Below, piece after piece: positions 7,238-15,276 of a DNA stretch of 49,993 nucleotides. How positions within the stretch are numbered: the first letter of the stretch is position 1; each line of letters starts with the position of its first letter. Source of the DNA: DAHUYF01 sp035553515. GTDB lineage: Bacteria > Pseudomonadota > Alphaproteobacteria > ATCC43930 > CGMCC-115725. The stretch is from the NCBI GenBank assembly GCA_035553515.1, contig DATNDG010000159.1, positions 1 to 49,993 of the forward strand. The letters run 5' to 3'. A program made the position numbers and the translations under genes. The notes beneath the pieces were generated by a model. It saw nothing but the letters and a program-made list of their open reading frames with translations, searched no databases and was not told where the DNA came from.

Positions 7238-8289
7238 CACGCTGGATCGCATCTACCTTGGCGCTCGCGATCGTTCTTTCTCCAGTGCTGGCGCGAGCGG
7301 ATGACAATCCGGATGCCAGCGCACTGGTCACTCTGGCGAAGATGAAACAGGGCAGCTTGCCTCTCAACGTCACCGCGTTCGGGCAGATTCAGCCGGGCGA
7401 CACGGCGCAGGAGAGCATCCCCGCACCGCTGGCGGCGCGCGTCGGCACCGTCAAGGTTCGGGCCGGGATGGAGATCAAGGAGGGCACCCCCATGGTGACC
7501 TTGATCCCGACGGCCGAGACGGCTGCGGCCTATAAGCAGGCGAAGCTCGCGGCGCGGCTGGCGAGCCAGCTCGTCGACCGCGACAAGTCGATGGTGCAGG
7601 CGAAGCTCCTGACGCAGGCCGAGCTCCTCAAGGCGCAAAACGACGAGGCGAACGCCAAGTCGAACCTCGCCGTGATGGAGCAGGAGGGGGCCGCAGGACC
7701 CAATATGCTGAAGGCGCCGTTCGACGCCATCGTCACCAAGGTCGATGCCGGCCCCGGGGCGGTGCTTCAGCAGGGCGCGCCGGTGGTTGAGCTCGCCAAG
7801 CCCAACGGCCTCGTGCTTGAGGTCGGCGTGGTCTCGGCGCAGGCGGCGCAGATCTCCCAGGGCGATGCCGTGACCATCACCCCGCTTGGCAGCGAGCAGA
7901 GCCTGGAAGGCAAGGTGCTGTCGCGCGAAGCGATGATCGACTCGACGACCGGACTGGTGCCGGTGCAGATCAGCTTCCCGCTCGGCAAGATGCTCGCCGG
8001 GGAGATGGCGCGCGCGGTGATCAAGGCCGGCGCGGTCAAGGGCTACATCGTGCCGCACCAAGCAGTCCTGGTCGATGACGACGGCACGATCTTCGTCGTC
8101 CAGGCGGTCGATATGGCGGCCAAGAAGGTGGCGATTCAGGTTCTCGCCTCCGACGGCAAACAGGACGTGATCAGCGGAGACGATCTCGACCCCAAGGCGT
8201 CGGTGGTTCTCGAGGGCAATCACCAGCTCGACGACGGGACCAAACTCCGGCTCGCCGACGCGAGCCCGAAGGGAGCGAACGGCAAATGA
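7234..8289 (+). CDS. RND efflux periplasmic adaptor subunit (membrane fusion protein)
   Basis: Encodes 351 residues. A cleavable signal peptide (MTRWIAS to LARA) has no lipobox. It is followed by a lipoyl-type half motif (IPAPLAARVGTVKVRAGMEIKEGTPMVTLIP, about residues 60-90), an alpha-helical hairpin around residues 95-150, the second lipoyl half (LKAPFDAIVTKVDAGPGAVLQQGAPVVEL) and a beta-barrel/membrane-proximal region. It links the inner-membrane pump to the TolC-type channel. It overlaps both neighbours by 4 nt, so the three proteins are translationally coupled and likely made in fixed ratio. The helical hairpin is short, more like HAE1-type than CusB-type adaptors. It lacks the Met-rich N-terminal metal site of CusB. 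Confidence 0.92.
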   Translation: MTRWIASTLALAIVLSPVLARADDNPDASALVTLAKMKQGSLPLNVTAFGQIQPGDTAQESIPAPLAARVGTVKVRAGMEIKEGTPMVTLIPTAETAAAYKQAKLAARLASQLVDRDKSMVQAKLLTQAELLKAQNDEANAKSNLAVMEQEGAAGPNMLKAPFDAIVTKVDAGPGAVLQQGAPVVELAKPNGLVLEVGVVSAQAAQISQGDAVTITPLGSEQSLEGKVLSREAMIDSTTGLVPVQISFPLGKMLAGEMARAVIKAGAVKGYIVPHQAVLVDDDGTIFVVQAVDMAAKKVAIQVLASDGKQDVISGDDLDPKASVVLEGNHQLDDGTKLRLADASPKGANGK

Positions 8290-11200
8290 ATTTCATCGAT
8301 TCGGTAGAGAAGCATCGCCGCTCGCTTCTCTTCGTCGCCTTCGCGCTGACACTGGCGGGCATTTATGCGGCAATAACCCTGCCGATCGGTCTCTTTCCGG
8401 TAGTCAGCTTCCCGCGCATCCGCGTCGAGGTCGACAGCGGCCATATGCCGTCGAACCAGATGCTCGTCGATGTGACGCAGCCGCTTGAAGAAGTCGGTCG
8501 CGCCATTCCCGGCGCCACCGATGTCGAATCGACGACGAGCCGCGGCTCGGCCGAGATCTTCATCGATTTCCCCTGGGGCTGGGACATGCAGCGCGCGCTG
8601 CTCGCTGTCCAGGGCGCCTTCGCCCAGGCGCTGCCGGACCTGCCGGCGGGCACGGGCTTCGACGTAGTGCAGATGAGCCCGACGAAGATCATGCCCTTCG
8701 TCTCCTATGCGCTGATCTCCAACAAGCAGTCGCCGGCCGATCTCAGGCATCTCGCCAAATACCAGATCGCGCCGCTGCTCACCGGCATCCAAGGGATCAG
8801 CCGCGTCGGCGTTCTCGGCGGGCAGAAGCCCGAGGTCCAGGTCTATGTCAGCCCGCAGAAGCTGCAGCTCTACGGCCTGACCATGAAGGACGTGTCGGAT
8901 GCGATCTCGAACACCAACACGCTGAGCTCGGTCGGCCGGCTCGAGGACAACGATCTCCTCTACCTGATGATCGCGAACAGCTCGTTCAAAAACGTCGATT
9001 CGGTGAAGGACGTCGCACTGCACACCGGCAAGGGCGGGATCGTGCGGCTGGGCGATATCGCGACCGTGACGATGGGATCCGAGCCGCAATGGCTGCTGGT
9101 CAATGACAACGGTCAGCCCGCGGTCACCTTCGACGTCTATCAGCAGGATAATGCCGATTCCATTACGCTGGCGAAAGAGGTTCAGGCGAAGCTCGACGGG
9201 TTCATGAAGTCGCAACCCGCCTCGGTGAAGCTCTTCAAATGGTACGACCAGACGCAGCTCGTCCATTCCTCGATCGAGGCGATGGAGGAGGCGATCCTGA
9301 TCGGCCTGGTGTTCGCCGGCCTGGTCATCATGGCATTCCTGCGCAACTGGCGCGCCACTTCGGTCGCGATGATCGTCGTGCCGATGTCGGTACTGGTCAC
9401 CTGCGTGCTGCTGAGCGCGCTGGGCATGAGCTTCAACATCATGACCTTGGGCGGCATCGCGGCGGCGATCGGCCTGCTGATCGACGACGTCATCGTCATG
9501 ATCGAGCAGATTGCACGGCGGGCCGGCGTCCCCGGACATCCGGAGCCGAAGCGCGTCGTGCTGGGATCGGCACGGGAATTCCTGAAGCCGCTGACCGGAT
9601 CCTCGCTCGCCACGATCATCATGTTCATCCCGCTGGCGTTCCTCTCGGGCGTGACCGGCGCCTTCTTCAAGTTCCTGTCGATCACCATGGCGTCGTCGCT
9701 GATCATTTCCTACGGGCTGACGGCGCTGATCGTGCCGCTGCTGGCGCATGGCATCATCGACTTCAAGAAATGGCATGATCCCTCGCACGGCCGCGAGGAT
9801 TTCATCAAGCGATCGCACCGGCGCTCGCTCAACACGCTGTTCGGTCGGCCCTGGCTGATCGGCCTCGGCGTCGGCCTCTTCGTCGTGCTCGGCTATTTCG
9901 GCTACACCCATGTCGGCACCGGCTTCCTGCCGAAGATGGACGAGGGCGGCTTCGTCCTCGACTACCAGACCGATCCCGGCACCTCGCTCGCCGAGACCAA
10001 TCGCGAGCTCGAACAGGCCGAGGCCATCCTCGCCAAGAACCCCTACGTCGATACCTACTCGCGGCGGACCGGCGCCGGGCTCGGCGGCGATCTGAACGAG
10101 CAGTTCCAAGGCGACTTCTTCGTCAAGCTCGTCGATCCCTCGAAGCGTCCGCCGATCTCGAAGGTGATGGACGACATCACCAACACGATCACCAGCCAGG
10201 TCCCCGGCATCGATTTCGACACGCACCAGCTGCTCGGCGACATGATCGGCGACATGGTGGGCCGCCGCCAGCCCGTGGTCATCAATCTGAGCGGCAAAGA
10301 CCCGGCTGAATTGCCCAAGGCCGCTAACCGGGTGGCGAAGGCGATCTCGAAGATTCCCGGTATCGAGCCGGCCTCGGTCAACAACGGCATCAACCCGGCG
10401 GGTGATGCGCTCGAGATCCACGTCAATTCGGCGGCGGCCGCCGCCAACGGCATGACGCCCTCCGACATCAAGGACCAGGTCGGCAATTACTTCCAAGGCC
10501 AGGTCGTGACGAACTTCCTCGGGACGACCTCGGATATCGGCGTGCGCCTCTGGGCGCGCCCGCCGAGCAGCCGGAAGGTCTATCGCACCGAGGTGGCGAA
10601 CATTCCGATCCGCTCGCCGGACGGGCACATCTTCACGCTTGGTACGGTTGCCACGGTCGAGCTCTCCGTCGGCCAGCCCGAGCTCAACCGGGACAATCTG
10701 GCCGAGATCATTCCGGTGACGGCGGTGATCGACGGGACGCACGATCTCGGCTCGACCGTCGCCGCCGTGAAGCAGGTCCTGGACAAGCCCGGCCTGCTGC
10801 CGGCCGGCGTCTATTACGATCTCGGCGGCGAGTACAAGCAGCAGCAGATGGCCGCGCGGGGCATGATCAAGGTCGGCACCGCCGCGGTGCTGGCCGAGAT
10901 CATCCTGCTGCTCTTCCTCTATGAGAGGTTCTCGATCCCGATCATCATCATCGTCTCCTCGCTGATCTCGACCGGCGCGGTCTTCATCGGTCTGTGGATG
11001 ACCGGCATCGAGCTCAACATCACGGCGATGATGGGCATGGTGATGATCATCGGTATCTCCACGGAGATGTCGATCTTCCTCTTCTCCGAGTACCAGATGC
11101 TCGAGGAGAGCATGCCGCCGCACCAGGCGATCTTCGAAGCGGCGCTCAATCGATTGCGTCCGATCGTGATGAGCACGCTGGCGATGATCCTGGCACTGCT

Positions 11201-11411
11201 GCCGCTGGGCGCGGCGGTCAGCGGCTCGGGCGACCAGATGCTGCAGCCGCTGGCGATCGCGATCATCGCCGGCAGCATCGTCCAGCTGCCGCTGGTGCTG
11301 CTGGCGATGCCGGTGCTGGTCGGCTTGCTCGTGCGCAAGCGCGAGCGCGCGCCGGCGATGAACCTGCTGAGGGCGGGCGGGCGCCGCACGCGCCCCGGTG
11401 CCGCCGAATAG
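8286..11411 (+). CDS. RND-family efflux permease, AcrB/CzcA superfamily
   Basis: Encodes 1041 residues, the full family length. It shows the duplicated RND layout: TM1 after residue 12, a large periplasmic porter loop, TM2-6 around 335-480, TM7 near 520, a second loop, and TM8-12 around 870-1020. The proton-relay segment in TM4 reads GLLIDDVIVMIEQ with the paired Asp of HAE1 pumps. In TM10 the motif is GISTEMSIFLFSEY: a Glu occupies the region where AcrB has its essential Lys, reminiscent of CusA-type metal pumps (family knowledge; alignment by eye). The substrate class therefore stays open between hydrophobic compounds and metal ions. The ATGA overlap with the adaptor gene shows tight coupling. 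Confidence 0.93.
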   Translation: MNFIDSVEKHRRSLLFVAFALTLAGIYAAITLPIGLFPVVSFPRIRVEVDSGHMPSNQMLVDVTQPLEEVGRAIPGATDVESTTSRGSAEIFIDFPWGWDMQRALLAVQGAFAQALPDLPAGTGFDVVQMSPTKIMPFVSYALISNKQSPADLRHLAKYQIAPLLTGIQGISRVGVLGGQKPEVQVYVSPQKLQLYGLTMKDVSDAISNTNTLSSVGRLEDNDLLYLMIANSSFKNVDSVKDVALHTGKGGIVRLGDIATVTMGSEPQWLLVNDNGQPAVTFDVYQQDNADSITLAKEVQAKLDGFMKSQPASVKLFKWYDQTQLVHSSIEAMEEAILIGLVFAGLVIMAFLRNWRATSVAMIVVPMSVLVTCVLLSALGMSFNIMTLGGIAAAIGLLIDDVIVMIEQIARRAGVPGHPEPKRVVLGSAREFLKPLTGSSLATIIMFIPLAFLSGVTGAFFKFLSITMASSLIISYGLTALIVPLLAHGIIDFKKWHDPSHGREDFIKRSHRRSLNTLFGRPWLIGLGVGLFVVLGYFGYTHVGTGFLPKMDEGGFVLDYQTDPGTSLAETNRELEQAEAILAKNPYVDTYSRRTGAGLGGDLNEQFQGDFFVKLVDPSKRPPISKVMDDITNTITSQVPGIDFDTHQLLGDMIGDMVGRRQPVVINLSGKDPAELPKAANRVAKAISKIPGIEPASVNNGINPAGDALEIHVNSAAAAANGMTPSDIKDQVGNYFQGQVVTNFLGTTSDIGVRLWARPPSSRKVYRTEVANIPIRSPDGHIFTLGTVATVELSVGQPELNRDNLAEIIPVTAVIDGTHDLGSTVAAVKQVLDKPGLLPAGVYYDLGGEYKQQQMAARGMIKVGTAAVLAEIILLLFLYERFSIPIIIIVSSLISTGAVFIGLWMTGIELNITAMMGMVMIIGISTEMSIFLFSEYQMLEESMPPHQAIFEAALNRLRPIVMSTLAMILALLPLGAAVSGSGDQMLQPLAIAIIAGSIVQLPLVLLAMPVLVGLLVRKRERAPAMNLLRAGGRRTRPGAAE

Positions 11412-11419
11412 GAGTTCGA

Positions 11420-11457
11420 AAAGCCGGCCGTGACAGGCGATCGTTTCGACCGGCTTT
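11420..11457 (+). other. Hairpin between permease and PepSY-like gene
   Basis: AAAGCCGG (11420-11427) pairs with CCGGCTTT (11450-11457) around a 22-nt loop, directly after the permease stop codon. Without a U-tract it may act as a partial terminator or RNA-stability element that lets the downstream small gene be expressed differently. Confidence 0.35.
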
Positions 11458-11494
11458 CGGGACAGAGACGTTGAAACCCAGGGGAGACGTTAAG

Positions 11495-12019
11495 ATGATG
11501 AAGAGCTTGGTTGTCGGATTGATGGCGGTTGGCTTTGCGGCGTTCACCACCACGGCCGCATTGGCCGATTCCGACTACGAGTACGGCAAGCAGATGCCGA
11601 AGCTCATCAAAGAGATGCCGAAAGCGAAGGTGCCGCTCGCGCAGGGGATCAAGGATGCCGAGCAAGGCGGCAAGGCGATCTCGGCGCAATACGAGGTCGA
11701 TGAGGACGCCGGCTACCAGCTCTCGGTTTTCGTGAGCAAGGGTGCCGACATCAACGAGGTGATCGTCGATTACGCGACGGGCAAGATCAAGAGCTCCGAC
11801 AAGCTCACCGATCCCGACGACATCAAGGACGCCAAGGGCCAGGCGGACGCCATGGCGAAGGGGCAGAAGTCGCTGGCCGACGCCGTCGCCGAAGCGGTGA
11901 AGGCCAATCCGGGCTTCGAGGCGATCCGTGTCGTTCCCAAGCTGAAGGGCGGCGCAGCCGAGGCCCAGGTTACCTTGCTGCAGGGCAGCAAGACCAAGAA
12001 GGTTGACGAGAAGCTCTAA
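11495..12019 (+). CDS. Secreted protein with two PepSY-like repeats
   Basis: Encodes 174 residues. A signal peptide ends near ALA-DS (residue 25). Two similar units follow: VPLAQGIKDAEQGGKAISAQYEVDE ... VIVDYATGKI at about residues 48-95, and SLADAVAEAVKANPGFEAIRVVPKLKGGAAEAQVTLLQG at about 125-165. Each resembles a PepSY unit (Ala-rich helix, then paired strands). GGGGAG lies about 9 nt before the double ATG at 11495/11498. It is the last gene of the efflux operon, before a 14-bp hairpin. With the PepSY gene at 5203 it brackets the pump, and PepSY proteins recur beside BqsRS/CarRS-type systems. Role inferred as periplasmic modulator of the pump or of the sensor kinase. Confidence 0.75.
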   Translation: MMKSLVVGLMAVGFAAFTTTAALADSDYEYGKQMPKLIKEMPKAKVPLAQGIKDAEQGGKAISAQYEVDEDAGYQLSVFVSKGADINEVIVDYATGKIKSSDKLTDPDDIKDAKGQADAMAKGQKSLADAVAEAVKANPGFEAIRVVPKLKGGAAEAQVTLLQGSKTKKVDEKL

Positions 12020-12039
12020 GCGAGCTTCCGGAGCGCCAG

Positions 12040-12080
12040 GCGCCGGCTCGCGCGAGAGCGCGAGCCGGCGCTTCGTCGTT
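12040..12080 (+). terminator. Hairpin terminator after the efflux operon
   Basis: A perfect 14-bp stem (GCGCCGGCTCGCGC and its complement) with a GAGA tetraloop is followed by TTCGTCGTTT, an imperfect U-rich tail, 20 nt after the stop codon. It separates the efflux unit from the two-component genes. Confidence 0.8.
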
Positions 12081-12110
12081 TCCGGATCGCCTCGCGAGAG
12101 GCGCCGCCGC

Positions 12111-12142
12111 GTCAGCTTGCCGTCAGGCCGGAGGGGCATCAT
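12111..12142 (+). promoter_or_regulatory. Response-regulator-type box plus -10 of the two-component operon
   Basis: The box GTCAGCTTGCCGTCAG (12111-12126) is followed after 10 nt by CATCAT (12137-12142, 4 of 6 -10 matches). It precedes the response-regulator gene at 12299, suggesting autoregulation. The predicted leader of about 150 nt contains a large palindrome. Confidence 0.65.
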
Positions 12143-12156
12143 TTAGCGGAAGGTGG

Positions 12157-12269
12157 GGCAGGCCGATGGCGTGCCGCCCATCTCACCCCAACCCCCTCTG
12201 CGTCGTGGGACGGAGAGGGAGGACCCGCGCAAGCGGGAGGGTGAGGTGGGGGGCGCATCTCGGCCTGCC
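12157..12269. repeat. REP-like imperfect palindrome in the regulator leader
   Basis: The outer arms GGCAGGCCGA (12157-12166) and TCGGCCTGCC (12260-12269) are perfect inverse complements. Inside, CATCTCACCCC and GGGTGAGGTGGGG pair imperfectly, as do CCCCCTCT and AGAGGGAGG. The C-rich then G-rich layout (CTCACCCCAACCCCCTC ... GAGGGAGG ... GGGTGAGGTGGGG) resembles the REP/BIME-type palindromes scattered through many proteobacterial genomes. It lies between the promoter and the response-regulator start, where it could fold in the mRNA leader. Confidence 0.7.
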
Positions 12270-12298
12270 TGCCCCTGCAGGCCGCCGGAGGTGCCAGG

Positions 12299-12979
12299 AT
12301 GAAGATCCTGCTGGTCGAGGATCACGCCCCGATGCGCGAGATGACCGCCGACTACCTGGTCGAGCGCGGCTTCGCCGTGGAGGCGGTGGGCAGCGGCGCG
12401 GCGGCGCTCGCTGCGGCGGATGTTGCCAGCTATGACGCGGTGATCCTCGATCTCGGCCTCCCCGACATGGACGGGATGGAGGTGCTGAAGGCGCTTCGGC
12501 AGGCCGGCAAGGCGCTGCCGACCTTGCTGCTGACCGCGCGCGATGGTCTCCAGGACCGGCTGCGCGGCCTCAATTCCGGCGCCGACGATTATGTGATGAA
12601 GCCGTTCGATCTCTCCGAGCTCGAGGCACGGCTGCGCGCGGTGCTGCGGCGGCCGGGGCCGCGCCAGGGCCGGAGCTATGCCCTGGGCGGGCTCAGCTTC
12701 GACACGGTGTCGCGCGAGGCGCGGGTCGGCGGATCGCCGCTCGATCTCACGCGGCGCGAGGCGGCGGTGCTCGAGGAGCTGCTGCGCGCCGCCGGCAAGG
12801 TGATCGCCAAGGACGTGCTCGAGGATCGGCTCTACGCGCTTGAGGACGCCGGCAGCGCCAATGCGCTCGAGGCGGCGGTGTCGCGGCTGCGCAAGAAGCT
12901 GGCAGCAGCGCAGGCGGCGCTCCGCATCGAGACCAAGCGCGGCATCGGCTATCGCCTCGCCGAGTCCGACCGTCCATGA
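12299..12979 (+). CDS. OmpR-family response regulator (PmrA/QseB/BqsR-type)
   Basis: Encodes 226 residues. The receiver domain occupies about 1-118: acidic pocket E7-D8, phospho-acceptor D51 in VILDLGLPDMDG, Thr of LLLTAR and Lys of VMKPF. A C-terminal winged-helix domain (about 125-222) ends in the family motif IETKRGIGYRL. It would bind tandem direct repeats spaced 11 bp, as this subfamily does. Such boxes occur before four genes of this block, including its own. GCCGGAGG precedes the ATG closely. Its stop overlaps the kinase start by 4 nt. Confidence 0.95.
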   Translation: MKILLVEDHAPMREMTADYLVERGFAVEAVGSGAAALAAADVASYDAVILDLGLPDMDGMEVLKALRQAGKALPTLLLTARDGLQDRLRGLNSGADDYVMKPFDLSELEARLRAVLRRPGPRQGRSYALGGLSFDTVSREARVGGSPLDLTRREAAVLEELLRAAGKVIAKDVLEDRLYALEDAGSANALEAAVSRLRKKLAAAQAALRIETKRGIGYRLAESDRP

Positions 12980-14400
12980 CCGGGGGCTTCAGCCTGCGCT
13001 GGCGCATTCTCGGCGTCATGGCGCTGGTCTTCGCTCTCGGCGTGGCGGCGGCGCTGATCTCCTATCGCCACGAGGTACGCAGCCACGGCAGGGATCTGCG
13101 CAGCCGCACGTTGCAGGAGCAGGCGCGAGAGCTTGCCGCGGTGCTGCGCGTGACCGCTGACGGAAAGGTGCGCTTTTTGCTGCCGCCGGCCGCGCAGCTT
13201 GCTTATGCCGATCCCGCTTCCGGCTTTGCCTATACGCTTTACGACCGGAGCGGCGCGGCGGTGGCGCAGTCGCCGAACCTGCATGCGCCGCTGCCGGACC
13301 TGGCGGTTCCCGCCGGCGCCGATTTCGCGCCGATCACCCTGGCCGGCGCCGGCGCGGCGCAGAAGGCGGTGATTGCGCTGCGGCTCAAGGACGGGCGGGT
13401 GCTGGTGGCGGGGCGGCGCGAGGCCGATTTCAAGCGCCTGGTCGACAGCCTCTTCCAAGAGCATTCGGAAGAGCTTCTCATCCTCGCTCCTTTCGCGCTG
13501 CTGGCTCTGGGACTGATCTGGGTGATCGGCGCCTGGAGCCTTCGCCCGCTGACCCGTGCCTCGCGCGAGGCCGCCTCCGTCGGCCCCGCCGATCCGGAGC
13601 GGCGCATCTCCGCTGCCGGGCTGCCCCGGGAGATCCGGCCTCTGGTTGATGCCGTGAACGGCGCCCTCGACCGCCTCGCCGCCGCTTATGCCGCCGAGCG
13701 GCGGATGACCGAGGATGCAGCCCATGGGTTGCGCACGCCGCTGGCGGTGCTGAGCCTGCGCCTGCAGAAGGCACGGCGCAGCGGCGCGGCCGATTGGCCG
13801 GCGATCGAGCAGGACCTCGCGCAGCTCGCCAGCATGGTCGGCAAGCTCCTCGACCTCTCGCGCAAGGACTCTGCCGCGCGGCAGCAGGATGCGCTGCTGC
13901 CGATGATCAACCTGGCGCGGGTCGCGCGCGAGGCGGCGGCGGCGATGCTGCCGCTCATCGAAACCGCTGGGCGGCACCTCGAAACCGATATTCCCGATCG
14001 CCTGCGCTGTCGGGGGCATGCCGACGATCTCGGCGATCTCCTGCGCAACCTGCTCGAAAATGCGCTGCGGCACGGAAGCGGCGTCATCCGCCTGTCGCTG
14101 CGCGCCGAGCCCGGCCGCTTGGTGGTCGAGGTCGGCGATGAGGGACCGGGCGTCCCGAGGGGACAGGAGGAGGCGGTCTTCGCCCGCTTCCGCAAGCTCG
14201 ACGGCGCCGCGCCCGGCGCCGGGCTCGGTCTTGCCATCGTCCGTGAGGTGGCGCGTCGTCATGGCGGCGAGGCGACGTTCCGGCCGGGCCGCGGCCAGGT
14301 CGTCGTGACGCTGCCCGCGCCGTCCGAGGCGGAGTTGTCGGCAGCGCCGCGGCGAGCTGAACAAAATCCGGCACCGTCAGCTTCGCGTAAGCTTGGCTAG
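12976..14400 (+). CDS. Membrane sensor histidine kinase (PmrB/QseC/TctE-type)
   Basis: Encodes 474 residues. TM1 lies at about 9-28, a periplasmic sensor of about 135 residues follows, TM2 is at about 167-187, then a HAMP-like linker. The H-box is EDAAHGLRTPLAVL with phospho-acceptor His250. The N-box is LRNLLENALRHGS, the G1 box VGDEGPGVPRG, the F-box VFARFRKLDG and the G2 box GAGLGLAIV, so the catalytic domain looks intact. The residue after His250 is Gly251 instead of the usual Glu/Asp, which may alter kinase or phosphatase balance. No metal-binding E-x-x-E or His cluster stands out in the sensor region. The last 25 nt of the gene contain the box of the next promoter. Confidence 0.94.
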   Translation: MTGGFSLRWRILGVMALVFALGVAAALISYRHEVRSHGRDLRSRTLQEQARELAAVLRVTADGKVRFLLPPAAQLAYADPASGFAYTLYDRSGAAVAQSPNLHAPLPDLAVPAGADFAPITLAGAGAAQKAVIALRLKDGRVLVAGRREADFKRLVDSLFQEHSEELLILAPFALLALGLIWVIGAWSLRPLTRASREAASVGPADPERRISAAGLPREIRPLVDAVNGALDRLAAAYAAERRMTEDAAHGLRTPLAVLSLRLQKARRSGAADWPAIEQDLAQLASMVGKLLDLSRKDSAARQQDALLPMINLARVAREAAAAMLPLIETAGRHLETDIPDRLRCRGHADDLGDLLRNLLENALRHGSGVIRLSLRAEPGRLVVEVGDEGPGVPRGQEEAVFARFRKLDGAAPGAGLGLAIVREVARRHGGEATFRPGRGQVVVTLPAPSEAELSAAPRRAEQNPAPSASRKLG

Positions 14401-14407
14401 GTAGAAT
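14376..14407 (+). promoter_or_regulatory. Response-regulator-type box plus good -10 of the cupredoxin gene
   Basis: The box GTCAGCTTCGCGTAAG (14376-14391) lies inside the end of the kinase gene. Ten nt later TAGAAT (14402-14407) matches the -10 consensus in 5 of 6 positions. The cupredoxin starts 86 nt further on. This is the best promoter of the set. Confidence 0.72.
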
Positions 14408-14493
14408 TGCGCCCGAGCTGATCGGCTTGGAAAGCCGCCTCCCGCATGCCGACCCGGTCTGGCGGGGACCCATTGATGACGGGAGAGACTCTC

Positions 14494-14922
14494 ATGCACC
14501 TGCGTCTGCCTATCTGCGCACTCATTGGCTCGGCAATCCTTGCGGCGACCCCCGCGATGGCCGAGCCGCCTTCGGTCCACGTCAGCCTCTGGGACAAGGA
14601 CGGCAAGATGGGCATCACCTTGAGCCAGGATAAGGTCAAGGCCGGACCGGTCGAGTTCGAGGTCAAGAACGCCTCCCCATCGCTGATGCATGAGTTCCTC
14701 ATCGTGCCGTGGCGCGGCGCGGTCACCGGCCTGCCTTACGATGCGAAGCAATCGCAAGTCGACGAGGACAAGCTGCCCCACATGCAGGGCATCGAGGACA
14801 TGAAGCCGGGCCTCGCCGCGACGGTGCGGCTCGTGCTCGCCCCGGGCAGCTACGTCGTCTTCTGCAACCAGCCCGGCCACTACAAGATGGGCATGGAGCG
14901 GAGCTTCGTCGTCACGCGCTAA
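14494..14922 (+). CDS. Periplasmic cupredoxin (plastocyanin/azurin-like)
   Basis: Encodes 142 residues. The signal peptide ends at AMA-EP (residue 23). The mature domain has the type-1 copper ligands in family order: His66 in LMHEFLIV, then Cys124, His129 and Met132 or Met134 in VVFCNQPGHYKMGM. The start at 14494 has GGGAGAG 6 nt upstream; an in-frame ATG at 14446 would precede a non-signal extension. Such proteins carry electrons or hold copper in the periplasm. It follows the kinase gene and has its own box-type promoter, so it probably belongs to the same regulon; together with the efflux genes this hints at metal or redox stress. Confidence 0.9.
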   Translation: MHLRLPICALIGSAILAATPAMAEPPSVHVSLWDKDGKMGITLSQDKVKAGPVEFEVKNASPSLMHEFLIVPWRGAVTGLPYDAKQSQVDEDKLPHMQGIEDMKPGLAATVRLVLAPGSYVVFCNQPGHYKMGMERSFVVTR

Positions 14923-15276
14923 GGCTCGGGAGAGCCCGCGCGCGGGCGGGCGGCGGCTCAGCGCCGGCGCCACCCTCGTGCTTCCACGTATGGTCCGGCC
15001 GCCTCCGACGCGCCTAAATCGCGGATATGGAGGAGACGCCGCCGGGCCGCGCCAGGGAAGTGCGGTATCTGGAGCTATCGACCGGAGGGCCGCCGCGGGC
15101 GATGAAACCGCCCCGGCAGGCTCTACCCTGTCTGTGGCTGCGGCTGAAACCGGTTCCCCGTCTCGCCCGCGATCTCAACGACGAGCAGGAAGAGGGTTGG
15201 CGCCGCGCCGGCGCCGCCACCGGCAACCCGCGCTGAAGCGTGGGTTGGCAGGAGCAGACCGTCCTCCGCCGGTTGC
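14923..15276. other. 354-nt stretch without a convincing gene
   Basis: Only short, arginine-rich frames without ribosome-binding sites occur here. A small GGCTC-GGGA-GAGCC hairpin just after the cupredoxin stop could be a weak terminator. Nothing else stands out. Confidence 0.5.

Noticed and set aside
8220..11123. A 967-codon open frame on the - strand across the RND permease
   Set aside because: Its protein is a low-complexity string of Arg/Asp/His typical of an antisense frame in GC-rich DNA; the + strand encodes a full-length permease.
15027..15236. A 69-codon + strand frame between cupredoxin and the small - strand gene
   Set aside because: No ribosome-binding site, Arg/Pro-rich composition and no recognisable product.
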